Below are positions 16,780-26,607 of a stretch of DNA of 64,000 nt, in pieces. The stretch is from Mycobacterium angelicum. GTDB lineage: Bacteria > Actinomycetota > Actinomycetes > Mycobacteriales > Mycobacteriaceae. The DNA lies in contig NZ_MVHE01000002.1 of assembly GCF_002086155.1 (NCBI RefSeq), forward strand, positions 62,001-126,000, in the 5' to 3' direction. Within the stretch, counting starts at the first letter, position 1. Every line of letters starts with the position of its first letter. A program made the position numbers and the translations under genes. The notes beneath the pieces were generated by a model that saw only the letters and a list, made by a program, of their open reading frames with translations, was not told the origin of the DNA and did no database searches.

Positions 16780-19296
16780 CTACTCGACGCTGACGGCCGC
16801 GATGATGTTGAGTCGCGCGGCACGCACGGCCGGCGCTAACGAGCCCAGCAGGCTGATGGCCAGCGCGCCGATGGCGAAGGCAAACGCCATCGGGCTGGGC
16901 CGGAAGCCAATCTGAAAATTCATCATGTCGGCACTGACCAGACTGAACAGCTTCTGGTCGACCAGCCCGACCGCCACCCCCAGGACAGCACCGACCACGC
17001 CGATCCCGGCCGCCTCGGCCAACACCATCTGCAGGGTGAACCTGCGGCTGGAGCCCATCGCGCGCAGCACGCCGATTTCGCGGCGCCGTTCCAGCACCGA
17101 CAGCGTCAAGGTGTTCAAAAGGGCTACCGCCGCGACGAAAACGACGATGATCCACACCGCGTTGGCGATGAACATGCTCTGCTGCATCGGCGCCTCGCGG
17201 CCCGCGAGCGCCGCGCGACCGTCATAGACGTAGTCGGGGGCCGGCACCGCCTTGCGCACTTCGGCGAGCAGGCGGTTGGGATCCATTCCGGGAGCCGCGG
17301 TGATCTGCAGGGTGGTTGATGCGGGCCGGTCGAACCACGTTCGCAGCTGTTCCAGGCTCATCCCGAGCGTGCCGATCACGGTCGAGAAGTACGGCACCAG
17401 GGCCAGCACCACGGTGGGTTGCAAGCCGTGTGGCGTTTGCAGTTGCAGTTGATCGCCCACCCGAACGTTGAGTGTCTTGCCGAGGTTTTGCGAAAGCACT
17501 ACGCCACGGCCGGCAAGCACCTCGCCGCGCACCCGTTCGTCGAGCGCACGGTAAAGCGCGTCGGCGGTACCGGGGGAGAAGCCGTCCAGCAGCACCCGAG
17601 TCCCGCCTACCACTGCGAAGGCGACCGCGCCCTCGGTCACCCGCGCCACCCCGGGCAGCGCGGCGACCTTCTCCGAAAGTCCCTGCGGCAGAACGTCGGT
17701 GGCGTAGCTATCGGGACGATTCGCGCTGACCCACACCGCAACGTCGCCGACTGGGGCGAAAATGTCGCGCGCCGACCGGATCATGTCGTTGTTGGTGCCG
17801 CTGATCGCGACGGTGGTGACGACCGCGATGAGCACCGTCATTACCGTGGCCCACACCCGGCGGGGTGCGCGCGCTATGGTCGCCGCCCCGAGCGCGCCGG
17901 CGGGCCCGAAGAGTCGCGCCGTTGCGGCGGTGGCGTCGACGATGGGTACGGCAACCGCGAAGCCCAGCGCGATTTCGGCGCAGAACACCGCCGCCATGGC
18001 GATGAAAGCCCACGCTCCTCGTTGGCTGACGACGGCCCACAGCGACACCGCAAACACCGCCACGGCCGTCAGCCCGCAAGCCACGCGCAGCCATCTCGGT
18101 ACCCGATCGGCGGCCGAAACCCCGACCGGCGCCAGCGCCTCGATCGGTGAAACCTTGTACACCTGTCGCGCGGCCATCGCAGCGGCCGCCACACTGGTCA
18201 CCGCCGTGACCGCGACGGCCACGGGGATCGCATAGTCCGGCAGGCCGTACTCGATGCGGGCCTCCAGACCCTGGGTGATGGCCGGCGGCAAGCGGCCAAT
18301 GGCCATGCGGCCCATCAGTATTCCGAGACCGGACCCGACGGCTCCGCCGATCAGCCCGAGGATCGCCGCCTCGGCCAGCATGTCGCGAACGATCGTGGCC
18401 CGTCGTGCACCTATGGCGCGCAGCATCGAGATGACCGGCCGGCGCTGGGTGATGGCCATGGTCATGGTGGTGTAGATGAGGAATGCGCCCACCGCCAGCG
18501 CTACCATCGCCCCCATCAGCGCCATGTAGTTCATCATCTTGACGCCGTCGCCGGCCCGGGTCGCACGCATACTCGGCTCGGCCACCAGCGCCCGGTTGTT
18601 CACCGCCGCGGTAACCGCGGCGCGCACGGCGCCAAGATCGGCTCCCGGCTTGGTGGTGAGCAGTATCGAGTCGAGTTGACCTTGTCGTCCGGACGCGTTC
18701 TGCGCCAACACAACTGGGGCCAGAACATAGTGCCCGCCGTTGAGATCGGCGAGGTGTTTGCCCGACAGCACCTCGGTGACAATGACCGTCACCGAACCCA
18801 GCTGAAACGTTTCGCCTTTGGCGCGACCGGCACCTGGACCCACCCGAACGCCGTTGGGCACCGGCGGAGCCGTCGTCAATTGTTCTGCCACGGGATCTTT
18901 CACGGCATCGCGCAGAGCTCCGCGCAAAGCGGCGATGTTGGCGTCGGCTCCCAGCAGCAGCACCGGACCCGACGGCGTCGGGGCCGAGGTCCGGATCATC
19001 GGTACCGCGGCCGCCACGCCCGCAACAGCGGCCACGTCCGCGGTTATCGTGTCCGGAAACCCGGCGTCGGTGATGCCGGAAACCTCGAGCGCCGCAACGC
19101 CGGCGATCCCGTCGGCCAGCCGATTGACCGAACCGGTGACCGAACCGAAGATGCCTAGTATCGCGACCAAATACATTGCCGACACGGCCATTACGCCGGT
19201 CGAGGCGACGGTACGCCGCCGATGCACGGTGAGTTCACGCAGGCTGAAGAGCCGCCATCGGCTCGCGGCGGCGGCCATCGTCGGTCCCGGCTTCAC
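16780..19296 (-). CDS. ABC transporter permease with two FtsX domains
   Basis: 838 residues. Two FtsX-like cores are visible. The first has TM1 near residues 28-50, a large extracytoplasmic domain to about 255, then '[20 protein letters not shown]' and '[18 protein letters not shown]'. The second ends with '[20 protein letters not shown]', '[13 protein letters not shown]' and a final '[20 protein letters not shown]'. About ten membrane segments in all. GTG at 19296 overlaps the ATPase stop (GTGA), so expression is coupled to the partner. Such MacB/LolCE-like permeases work as mechanotransmitters that export or release envelope molecules. Length and order resemble M. tuberculosis Rv0986-Rv0987 (recalled), but orthology is not shown. 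Confidence 0.9.
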   Translation of the reverse strand: MKPGPTMAAAASRWRLFSLRELTVHRRRTVASTGVMAVSAMYLVAILGIFGSVTGSVNRLADGIAGVAALEVSGITDAGFPDTITADVAAVAGVAAAVPMIRTSAPTPSGPVLLLGADANIAALRGALRDAVKDPVAEQLTTAPPVPNGVRVGPGAGRAKGETFQLGSVTVIVTEVLSGKHLADLNGGHYVLAPVVLAQNASGRQGQLDSILLTTKPGADLGAVRAAVTAAVNNRALVAEPSMRATRAGDGVKMMNYMALMGAMVALAVGAFLIYTTMTMAITQRRPVISMLRAIGARRATIVRDMLAEAAILGLIGGAVGSGLGILMGRMAIGRLPPAITQGLEARIEYGLPDYAIPVAVAVTAVTSVAAAAMAARQVYKVSPIEALAPVGVSAADRVPRWLRVACGLTAVAVFAVSLWAVVSQRGAWAFIAMAAVFCAEIALGFAVAVPIVDATAATARLFGPAGALGAATIARAPRRVWATVMTVLIAVVTTVAISGTNNDMIRSARDIFAPVGDVAVWVSANRPDSYATDVLPQGLSEKVAALPGVARVTEGAVAFAVVGGTRVLLDGFSPGTADALYRALDERVRGEVLAGRGVVLSQNLGKTLNVRVGDQLQLQTPHGLQPTVVLALVPYFSTVIGTLGMSLEQLRTWFDRPASTTLQITAAPGMDPNRLLAEVRKAVPAPDYVYDGRAALAGREAPMQQSMFIANAVWIIVVFVAAVALLNTLTLSVLERRREIGVLRAMGSSRRFTLQMVLAEAAGIGVVGAVLGVAVGLVDQKLFSLVSADMMNFQIGFRPSPMAFAFAIGALAISLLGSLAPAVRAARLNIIAAVSVE

Positions 19297-20033
19297 CGCG
19301 ACACCACCGAGGACTCATCGGCACCGACCCGACCGTCGTGCAACGTGATCACCCGGTCGCTATTGGCCGCGGCCTCGCTGTTGTGGGTGACCATCACCAC
19401 CAATCGGCGGCGGCCGGGTTCATGGGCGACTTCGGCAAGAAGGGCCAGAATCGCGGCGCCCGTTGCCGAATCGAGGTTCCCGGTTGGTTCGTCGGCGAGG
19501 ATCAACGGCGGATCCATCATCAAAGCCCGGGCCACGGCCACCCGCTGCAGTTGCCCTCCGGACAGCTCCGCGGGCCGGTGCTCGGTCCGGTTGCCCAGCC
19601 CAACCCGGTCTAGCAATCCGATCGCGACAGCTTTGGCGGCACCCAACCGGACGCCGTCGAGCAGCTTGGGCACCGCTACGTTCTCCCAGGCCGACAGCGT
19701 CGGCAGCAGGTTGAAGAACTGAAACACGAAGCCCACCCGCTGATGGCGAAATCGCGACTGGTGCTCGTCACCGAGACTGCCGATCTCTTTGCCGGCGAAC
19801 ATGATCGAGCCGGAGTCGGGCGTGTCCAGGGCGCCTAGCAGATGCAGCAGGGTGCTCTTGCCCGCACCCGAGGGTCCCACGATCGATACGAAATGCCCGC
19901 CGTCCAGGCGCAGGCTGATGCTGTCGAGCGCGCGGACCGGTTGGCCACCGATTCGGTATTCGCGCACCACATCGCGCAGTTCGATGGTCAGTTCTCGGCC
20001 GACTGCACCAGCAGTGTCAGCTGTTCTGATCAT
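19293..20033 (-). CDS. ABC transporter ATP-binding protein (LolD/MacB type)
   Basis: 246 residues. ATG 20033 is preferred over the frame start at 20060, because CGGGAGA lies just upstream of 20033. It contains Walker A '[15 protein letters not shown]', Q-loop '[17 protein letters not shown]', signature '[15 protein letters not shown]', Walker B '[13 protein letters not shown]' and H-loop 'VMVTHN'. It is the motor subunit for the double-FtsX permease whose GTG start overlaps its stop. The 170 bp upstream are shared with the divergently transcribed cutinase gene. Confidence 0.93.
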   Translation of the reverse strand: MIRTADTAGAVGRELTIELRDVVREYRIGGQPVRALDSISLRLDGGHFVSIVGPSGAGKSTLLHLLGALDTPDSGSIMFAGKEIGSLGDEHQSRFRHQRVGFVFQFFNLLPTLSAWENVAVPKLLDGVRLGAAKAVAIGLLDRVGLGNRTEHRPAELSGGQLQRVAVARALMMDPPLILADEPTGNLDSATGAAILALLAEVAHEPGRRRLVVMVTHNSEAAANSDRVITLHDGRVGADESSVVSR

Positions 20034-20203
20034 GACTCTCCCGCCGGACCGCGCGGCCATGCCACCCGGACGCCGGGCCCAAGGCGCCGGTATCAGGTAT
20101 CACGAGCGCGGCGCCCGGTCGGTTCGACGCGGTTCGGCCTCGCCATGGGCCGAACCGCAAACCCTTTTGCAAGCTAAAAATGTGCAACGGGCATTATTGA
20201 CGC

Positions 20204-20887
20204 GTGATCCCATCCGTTGTTGGTCGATCCGGTGCTGTCGCGGCGGTCGTGACCTCGGCAATGTTGTCAGCACCGGCCCCTTGGGCGGCGGCGGTTCCCT
20301 CGCCGGCCAACCCGTCGTGCCCCGATGTCGAGGTGGTGTTCGCCCGCGGCACCGGCGAGCCAGCCGGCGTGGGCGGCACCGGTCAGGCATTCGTCGATTC
20401 GCTGCGTTCGAAAATCGGCGCGAAGTCGGTGACCGTCTACGGGGTCAACTACCCGGCCACCACGGATTTCCCCACGGCGATCGACGGGGTGAACGACGCG
20501 GGCATGCACATCGAGCAGACGGCGGCGAACTGCCCCAAGACCAAGATGGTGCTCGGGGGATTCTCCCAGGGCGCGGCGGTGATGGGTTACGTCACGTCGG
20601 CGGCGATACCCGACGGCGCCCCCGAGGGCGCACCCAGGCCGATGCCGGCTGACGTCGCCGAACACGTCGCCGCGATCGCCCTTTTCGGAACGCCCTCGGC
20701 ACAGTTCATCAATACGGTCGGAGCCCCACCGCTGGTCATCGGTCCGCTGTATGCCGCCAAGACGGTCCAGCTGTGCTCTGCCGGTGATCCGGTGTGCGCG
20801 AACGGCGGGGACTGGGCCGCGCACAACGCTTACACCGACAACGGAGAGGTCAACGAGGCGGCCGCCTTCGCCGCGAGCCGTCTCTAA
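20204..20887 (+). CDS. Secreted cutinase-family serine esterase
   Basis: 227 residues from GTG 20204, with a signal peptide of about 30 residues (hydrophobic 'SGAVAAVVTSAMLSAPAPWA', cleavage near 'AAAVPSP'). The cutinase fold is clear: 'CPDVEVVFARGTGEPAGVGG' with the first disulfide Cys, the nucleophile elbow 'VLGGFSQGAAVM' around residue 107, and 'QLCSAGDPVCANGG' followed by 'WAAHNAY', giving Ser-Asp-His and two disulfides. Mycobacterial cutinase-like proteins (Culps) hydrolyse lipid esters outside the cell. By neighbourhood it may be the intact counterpart of cut1 (Rv1758), which is truncated in H37Rv by memory. Its stop is 6 bp from the converging LuxR gene. Confidence 0.93.
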   Translation: MIPSVVGRSGAVAAVVTSAMLSAPAPWAAAVPSPANPSCPDVEVVFARGTGEPAGVGGTGQAFVDSLRSKIGAKSVTVYGVNYPATTDFPTAIDGVNDAGMHIEQTAANCPKTKMVLGGFSQGAAVMGYVTSAAIPDGAPEGAPRPMPADVAEHVAAIALFGTPSAQFINTVGAPPLVIGPLYAAKTVQLCSAGDPVCANGGDWAAHNAYTDNGEVNEAAAFAASRL

Positions 20888-20893
20888 AGCGTG

Positions 20894-23662
20894 TCAACCC
20901 GGCTTGCTCTTCGGCTGGCCGGCCAGCACGGTGTCGCTGAGGAAGATGCGGATCAGCTCGGCGCGTGAGGTGAGACCGAGCTTGGCGAAGATCTTGCGCA
21001 GGTGGTAATCGACGGTGCGGGGGCTGAGGAACAACGAGGTGGCGATGGCGCGGTTGGTTTCACCCTGCGCGACGAATCGGGCGATCTGCAGCTCCTGCGG
21101 AGTCAGCTGATCGACCGTGCTGACGTCGCGTTTGCGTGCGGTCTCACCGGTGGCCTTTAGTTCGGTGGCGGCTTGCTCGGCCCACGGTCTGGCCCCCAGC
21201 CGCTCAAACGTTTCGTGCGCCGAACGCAGGTACTGGCGTGCGTCCGCCCGGCGCCGGCGCCGGCGCAGGCTTTCGCCGTACAACAACTGCGTGCGCGCGG
21301 TTTCGAAGGGCCGGCCGACCGCGGAGTGCAGTCGCAGCGCTTCGGCGAATTGGCGGTCCTGTTCGCCGTCGGTTGTCAACAAACCCTGACAACGCGCCAC
21401 CATGGCGTTTGCCCATGGCGCACCGGTATCGGTCGCCCACACTCGCAGCTGGTCCAGACCCGCGGCCGCGGCGGCCGGCTGCTCGGCGCGCATCGCTGTT
21501 TCGACGAGGTCCGCGGTGGCCAGCAACATGAACATCCGGTTGCCTTCACCCGGTCCGGCGCTGGCCAAAGCCTTGAGCCGGTGGAACGCGTCTAGGGGAC
21601 GCCCGGCGCCAAGGTCGAGTAGGGAGACCGCCCATGAGGCGAGCGCGGCCGGTGGCCCCAGACGATGTCCGATTGCCTGGGCCAGCGCCATCGCCGCGTG
21701 CTCGCGGCATTCCTCGGAGTTACCCCGGATAGCCGCATTCAGCGCCAGCACGCCACGCAGATTCGCGGTTGGATTGTGTTGCCCGGTCTCTTCGGCCAGG
21801 CGCAGTCCCTCGGTGGCGTCGGCCAGCGCGGCGGGATAACGGCTGCTCAACGTCTCCACCTGGGCCAACAGCGCCAGCAGTAGCGGCAGACCACCCGCTT
21901 CGCCGGCGGCGCGGGCCCGGGCGACGGCAATGCTGAACAGGTCGATGGCCCGGGCATCCTCTCCCAGGAACATCGCGCCCGAGGCCGCGGCCATCAATTC
22001 CCTTGTCTCGGCACTGTTTTCGGCCAGCTCGGCTGCTCGGCGCAGCCTGGCCGCAGTGTCGGTGGTGTCGCCGCGCAGCACCCCGGAAAGTCCGATAATC
22101 ACCTGTGCGCCAGCAGTTTTGGGCTCACCGTATTCAGGCACCTCGGCGATACGGCGGCTTATCTCACTCAAACGCGCCAGATCGCCGTTGAACCAGGCGA
22201 GCTGGCCCGCCTGGTCGAGCATCGAGACCGCCCGGGCGGGGTCGAGCGCGGTGATTCGCTCGGATGCGCCGACGAGTATGGCGTAGGCGGCCGCCGGGTT
22301 TCCGCAGTTGGCTTCGATCGAGCCGCGCAGATGCCCGATCCGGGCCGCCGACTCCGCGCTGCCGCCCAGCGGGACAGCCTGATCGAGCAGGGTTTTGGCG
22401 CGATCGGGCTGCCCCGCAGACCAGGCGGCGCCGGCAGCATCGATCAGCCGGTCGGCGCGTTGCTCGGGCGCCGCGGTGAGAGCGGCCGCTCGCTCGAACG
22501 CCGCCGCCGCGGCGCCGTGGCCGCCGCGTGCTCGCGCTCGTTCGGCCGCGGCGTGCAGTTCGTCGGCCACGCAGACGTCCGGTCCGGCGGCGGCGTTGGC
22601 CAGGTGCCATGCCCGGCGGTCCGCATCGCCGACGGCGTCGAGAACCGCGGCCAGCGCCCGTTCGACCTCACGCCGCCGCCGCGTCGGGGCGCCCCGATAA
22701 ATTGCCGAGCGCATCAACGGATGGACGAATGACACGACCGCGGCCTGGACGCGAAGCAACCCCGACTTCTCCGCCTCGTCAAGGGCCGCGGCCTCGACGC
22801 CCAGGACTTGCGCGGCGCGCAATACGCCGTCCAGCTGGCCGTCGTCGTGTGCGGCGGCCACCAGGAGCATGGTCTGGGTGTCGGCAGGCAGGTCGGCGGC
22901 CCGGGCGAGGTACAGGCGCTCCAGGTCGGTGCTGACCGGAAGCTCCTCGGGAAGTGGTGCGCGCCCGGCGATTTGATCCCCCGACAGCGATTTGACCAAC
23001 TCGCCCAGCGCCAGAGGATTGCCCAGGGTGTCGGTCACCAGGCGGTCGCGAACTCCAGCGGCGACGGGCTCGCTGGTTCGCTCGGCCAGCAATGCGACCG
23101 CCGAGCCCACGTCGATGCCGGCCAGGTTCAACTCCGCCACGCCGTGCGCGATGAAGTGCTTGATCGGGTCGTCCCTGGCGGCGAACAGGATGACGATGCC
23201 TTCGGCCTGCACCCGCCGGGCGGCAAAGGTCAGCGCGTCGGCTGAGGGGCCGTCCAGCCACTGCGCATCGTCGACAAGGCACAGCAGCGGAGTCGTTTCG
23301 GCGGCCTCGGCCAGCATGCTCAGCACGGCCAGTGAGATCAAAAATCGGTCTTCCTCAGTCGCCGGACCTAAACCGAAAGCGCCCAATAGCGCCGCTTTTT
23401 GCCGTTCCGGAATCGCAGCACTGCGCTCCAGAACGGGCAGCAACAAATTGTGCACCCCGGCAAACGGCAGCTCAGATTCGGTCTGAATACCGGAGGTGCG
23501 CAGAATCTGCAGTCCCGTCGCCCGCGCAACCGCATAGTCCAGCAGCGTCGATTTGCCGATGCCGGCGTCGCCGCGAACCACCAGGGCAGCACTGTGCCGA
23601 TCACGCGCGGCCGCCAGCAGGCGGTCGATCTGCGCGCATTCCCGGTCCCGGCCGTGCAGCAC
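20894..23662 (-). CDS. Large ATP-binding LuxR-family regulator (LAL/MalT-like)
   Basis: 922 residues. N-terminal AAA/NACHT-like ATPase: Walker A 'VRGDAGIGKSTLLDYA' around residue 33 and Walker B-type 'LLCLVDDAQWLDGPSADAL' near residue 125. The middle 500 residues are Ala-rich TPR-like helical repeats. The C-terminal 65 residues are a LuxR helix-turn-helix ('LTPQELQIARFVAQGETNRA', 'LSPRTVDYHLRKIFAKLG'). Such LALs act as ligand-responsive activators, often for lipid, sugar or steroid utilisation genes. No operon partner on its strand; the divergent neighbour across 282 bp is a WS/DGAT gene, which is the most obvious candidate target. Confidence 0.92.
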   Translation of the reverse strand: MLHGRDRECAQIDRLLAAARDRHSAALVVRGDAGIGKSTLLDYAVARATGLQILRTSGIQTESELPFAGVHNLLLPVLERSAAIPERQKAALLGAFGLGPATEEDRFLISLAVLSMLAEAAETTPLLCLVDDAQWLDGPSADALTFAARRVQAEGIVILFAARDDPIKHFIAHGVAELNLAGIDVGSAVALLAERTSEPVAAGVRDRLVTDTLGNPLALGELVKSLSGDQIAGRAPLPEELPVSTDLERLYLARAADLPADTQTMLLVAAAHDDGQLDGVLRAAQVLGVEAAALDEAEKSGLLRVQAAVVSFVHPLMRSAIYRGAPTRRRREVERALAAVLDAVGDADRRAWHLANAAAGPDVCVADELHAAAERARARGGHGAAAAAFERAAALTAAPEQRADRLIDAAGAAWSAGQPDRAKTLLDQAVPLGGSAESAARIGHLRGSIEANCGNPAAAYAILVGASERITALDPARAVSMLDQAGQLAWFNGDLARLSEISRRIAEVPEYGEPKTAGAQVIIGLSGVLRGDTTDTAARLRRAAELAENSAETRELMAAASGAMFLGEDARAIDLFSIAVARARAAGEAGGLPLLLALLAQVETLSSRYPAALADATEGLRLAEETGQHNPTANLRGVLALNAAIRGNSEECREHAAMALAQAIGHRLGPPAALASWAVSLLDLGAGRPLDAFHRLKALASAGPGEGNRMFMLLATADLVETAMRAEQPAAAAAGLDQLRVWATDTGAPWANAMVARCQGLLTTDGEQDRQFAEALRLHSAVGRPFETARTQLLYGESLRRRRRRADARQYLRSAHETFERLGARPWAEQAATELKATGETARKRDVSTVDQLTPQELQIARFVAQGETNRAIATSLFLSPRTVDYHLRKIFAKLGLTSRAELIRIFLSDTVLAGQPKSKPG

Positions 23663-23944
23663 AGGACGATCTTATGATCGGGACCCGCGCCGGGGCCGGA
23701 CAAAAGGCCGGAAAAAAGATGTTTGGGTTTGACGCTGGGGGGGAAGCCCTACACCACCCGGGTGTCACCACAACGGGTATTTTGCTGTCGGCAATTCGCG
23801 GACAAAGCCCGATTTTCACCGCCCATGTCACCAATATTTAACGCGGAAAAGGCTTGCCGGGTACTGGATCTGGTGATTTTCCCTATCTAGACTTTGGGAT
23901 CGGGGCGCACGAATTCAGAAATCAGTAGTCGATCGGCGGGGGCT
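23663..23944. other. 282-bp divergent intergenic region
   Basis: Between the LuxR-type regulator (minus) and the WS/DGAT gene (plus). The right half is AT-rich for this genome, with an 'AATATTTAA' stretch near 23832 and a TAGACT -10-like hexamer near 23887, but I could not find a convincing -35 or a clear inverted repeat. No gene is apparent. Confidence 0.4.
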
Positions 23945-25348
23945 ATGCAGCGACTAAGCGGACTTGACGCATTTTTCCTGTATATGGAGACACCGACGCA
24001 GCCACTGAATGTGTGCTGCGTTCTCGAACTGGACACCGCGACGATGCCGGGCGGCTACTCGTACGGCCGGATGCGCGCCACCCTGGCCAAACATGTCAAG
24101 GCCGTGCCGGAATTCCGGATGAAGCTGGCCGACACCCAGTTGAACCCGGATCACCCGGTGTGGGTGGACGACGACAACTTCCAATTGCGGCACCACTTAC
24201 ACCGTGCCGGTGTGCCCTCGCCCGGCGGACGCCGCGAATTGGCCGAAATCTGTGGATATATAGCGGGATTGCCGCTGGATCGGGATCGCCCGTTGTGGGA
24301 GATGTGGGTGCTCGAGGGCGGCGCGCGCAGTGACTCGGTGGCGGTGCTGCTCAAGGTGCACCACGCCGTGGTCGACGGCGTCGCCGGGGCGAACCTGCTC
24401 GCTCAGCTTTGCAGCGGGCAACCGGATGGCCCGGCACCGCAGCCGGTGCGCGGCGCGGGCAGCGGCAGTTCGCTGCAGATCGCGCTGAGTGGGCTGCTGG
24501 GTGTGGCCAAGCGGCCGTTGCGGTTGGCCAGTTTGGTGCCGGCCACGATGCTGACATTGGTGCAGACCGCGCTGCGCGCGCGAGAGGGCCGCACCATGGC
24601 CGCGCCGTTCTCAGCCCCGGCGACACCGTTCAACGGCCGGTTGAGCCGGCACCGCAACATCGCTTTCACCCAGCTCGACATGCGCGACGTCAAGAGGGTC
24701 AAGGACCGGTTCGGGGTGACCGTCAACGACGTGGTGGTGTCGTTGTGTGCCGGGGTGTTACGGCGGTTCCTGCTCGAGCGCGGCGAATTGCCCGACGCCC
24801 CGCTGGTGGCCACGGTGCCGGTCTCGGTGCACGAGAAGTCCGCCCGGCCCGGGCGCAACCACACCACGTGGATGTTCTGCCGGGTGGAAAGCCAGATCAG
24901 TGACCCCGCCGAACGTATCCGGGCCATCGCGGCGGGAAACACCGTGGCCAAAGATCACACCGCTGCGATCGGACCGACCCTGCTGCATGACTTGACCGAG
25001 TTCGGTGGCTCGACGATGTTCGGCACGGCCATGAAGATCCTGCCGCACATTCCGATAAGCCACAGCCCCGTCTACAACCTGATCCTGTCGAACGTGCCCG
25101 GCCCGCAGGGGCAGCTGTATTTTCTGGGATGCGGGATCGACACCATGTATCCCCTTGGCCCTCTGCTGAGTGCGGGACTCAACATCACCGTGATGTCGCT
25201 GAACGGCGAGCTGGGCATCGGCATCATCGCCTGCCCAGACCTGGTACCCGACCTGTGGGGCATCGCGGACGGGTTCTCCGACGCACTCAAAGAGCTGCTG
25301 GAATGCAGCGACCACCAGCGCCCCGACCACGACGAGCTGGAGTCCTGA
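23945..25348 (+). CDS. Wax ester synthase/diacylglycerol acyltransferase (WS/DGAT)
   Basis: 467 residues from ATG 23945, preceded by a G-rich purine tract; the in-frame GTG/ATG further upstream add a non-conserved extension. The opening 'MQRLSGLDAFFLYMETPTQP' is typical. The catalytic motif 'HHAVVDG' sits near residue 138, followed by 'PLWEMWVLEG' (just before it), 'NDVVVSLCAGVLRRFL' and 'NLILSNVPGP'. These enzymes esterify diacylglycerol or fatty alcohol with acyl-CoA at the membrane and make storage lipid. By position it would correspond to Rv1760. Monocistronic or first gene of a short plus-strand run with the YbjQ-type gene 85 bp away. Confidence 0.93.
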   Translation: MQRLSGLDAFFLYMETPTQPLNVCCVLELDTATMPGGYSYGRMRATLAKHVKAVPEFRMKLADTQLNPDHPVWVDDDNFQLRHHLHRAGVPSPGGRRELAEICGYIAGLPLDRDRPLWEMWVLEGGARSDSVAVLLKVHHAVVDGVAGANLLAQLCSGQPDGPAPQPVRGAGSGSSLQIALSGLLGVAKRPLRLASLVPATMLTLVQTALRAREGRTMAAPFSAPATPFNGRLSRHRNIAFTQLDMRDVKRVKDRFGVTVNDVVVSLCAGVLRRFLLERGELPDAPLVATVPVSVHEKSARPGRNHTTWMFCRVESQISDPAERIRAIAAGNTVAKDHTAAIGPTLLHDLTEFGGSTMFGTAMKILPHIPISHSPVYNLILSNVPGPQGQLYFLGCGIDTMYPLGPLLSAGLNITVMSLNGELGIGIIACPDLVPDLWGIADGFSDALKELLECSDHQRPDHDELES

Positions 25349-25433
25349 TCGACATCGGCTGAGTCGCACGTTATGCGTGTGCGAAACTGCCCTGCGGCCT
25401 TAGGCTGTCCCGAACCGCAGGAGGGCAGAAACG

Positions 25434-26219
25434 ATGCAACCGAGTCAACTCGATCCCGTCGCCAGCGAACGCCTGTCGCACGCCGGGAAGGTGTTCACCT
25501 CCGACCTGTCGATCAATGAGTTCGCGCTGCTGCACGGAGCCGGATTCGAGCCGATCGAACTGGTGATGGGCGTGTCGGTGTACCACGTGGGCTATCAATT
25601 CACCGGTATACGGCAGCAATCCGAACTGCCGGTGCTCACCGACGCGACATACCGGGCCCGCTGGAATGCGATGTCGCGAATGCAGGCCGAGGCCGATTCA
25701 CTGGGCGCCGACGGCGTAGTCGGGGTTCGGCTGGAATGGCGTCATCAGGGCGAGGGCGAACACCTTGAGTTCATCGCCGTCGGCACCGCGGTGCGCTACA
25801 CCGCCAAACCGGGCGCTTTCCGCCGCGCCAACGGCCAAGCATTCACCAGCCACCTGTCCGGCCAGGACATGACGACGCTGCTGCGGTCCGGATTCACCCC
25901 GGTCGCGTTCGTGATGGGCAACTGCGTCTTTCACATCGCGGTACAGGGGTTCTTGAAGACGCTGAGTCAGGTGGGCCGCAACGCCGAGATGCCGCAGTGG
26001 ACCCAGGGCAGCTACCAGGCGCGTGAACTGGCCATGTCACGGATGCAGAGCGAGGCCGAACGAGACGGCGGAACCGGCGTCGTCGGTGTGCATTTCGCCA
26101 TCTCGAACTATGCCTGGGGCCACCACACGGTCGAGTTCTACGTCGCGGGAACGGCGGTACGCCGCAGCGGCGAGCCACAGAGCATCATGCCGTCGTTCGT
26201 ACTCCCGATGAGTGGCTGA
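25434..26219 (+). CDS. Tandem YbjQ-type (heavy-metal-binding-like) protein
   Basis: 261 residues made of two similar halves. Half one: 'FTSDLSINEFALLHGAGFEP', then 'VMGVSVYHVGYQ', then 'MSRMQAEADSLGADGVVGVR'. Half two: 'FTSHLSGQDMTTLLRSGFTP', then 'VMGNCVFHIAVQ', then 'MSRMQSEAERDGGTGVVGVH'. This is the YbjQ/UPF0145 fold, a pentameric ring former in single-domain relatives; metal binding is annotated but poorly supported. Length matches my memory of Rv1762c. Its TGA overlaps the next ATG by one base, so the pair is coupled. ATG 25434 follows CAGGAGGGCAG. Confidence 0.83.
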   Translation: MQPSQLDPVASERLSHAGKVFTSDLSINEFALLHGAGFEPIELVMGVSVYHVGYQFTGIRQQSELPVLTDATYRARWNAMSRMQAEADSLGADGVVGVRLEWRHQGEGEHLEFIAVGTAVRYTAKPGAFRRANGQAFTSHLSGQDMTTLLRSGFTPVAFVMGNCVFHIAVQGFLKTLSQVGRNAEMPQWTQGSYQARELAMSRMQSEAERDGGTGVVGVHFAISNYAWGHHTVEFYVAGTAVRRSGEPQSIMPSFVLPMSG

Positions 26220-26602
26220 TGACCGGATTCGACCAGGAGCGGGTGAGCCGCGCGGTCGGGACGGCCTTGGCCGGACCCGGGGGAGTCGGGTTGGTGGTCA
26301 AGGTTTTCTGCGGTGTTCCCGGCGTCGTGCTGATCCCGGCACGGCGCGGTTTCTTCCGATCAGAACCGGAGCGGATCCAGATCGGTGACTGGCGCTATGA
26401 GGTCACCCGCGACGGTCGCCTCAGCGCCGCCCACGTGGTCAACGACATCGTGCTCGCCGAGACCGTGTTGGCGGCCGGCGCCGTCGGCCCCCACATCGCG
26501 CACGCGCTGGGCAAGGTGGTCGCCAGCTACGGGCCCACCATCCTGCCCGGCATCGATGCGGCCCTCGAGATGCTCGAAACCGTTGGCGGACAAGGATACT
26601 GA
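26219..26602 (+). CDS. Conserved mycobacterial hypothetical protein (DUF5073-like)
   Basis: 127 residues, ATG overlapping the previous stop (TGATG). The sequence has a Gly/Val-rich N-terminal half with 'VKVFCGVPGVVLIPA', a basic 'RRGFF' patch, 'WRYEVTRDGRLSAAHVVNDI' and a helical, Ala-rich C-terminus. No membrane segment or cofactor motif is obvious. Length and partnership with the YbjQ-type gene match my memory of Rv1761c, where the pair lies in the opposite orientation. Function unknown; co-translation suggests a shared process with the YbjQ-like protein. Confidence 0.75.
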   Translation: MTGFDQERVSRAVGTALAGPGGVGLVVKVFCGVPGVVLIPARRGFFRSEPERIQIGDWRYEVTRDGRLSAAHVVNDIVLAETVLAAGAVGPHIAHALGKVVASYGPTILPGIDAALEMLETVGGQGY

Positions 26603-26607
26603 GCCCG

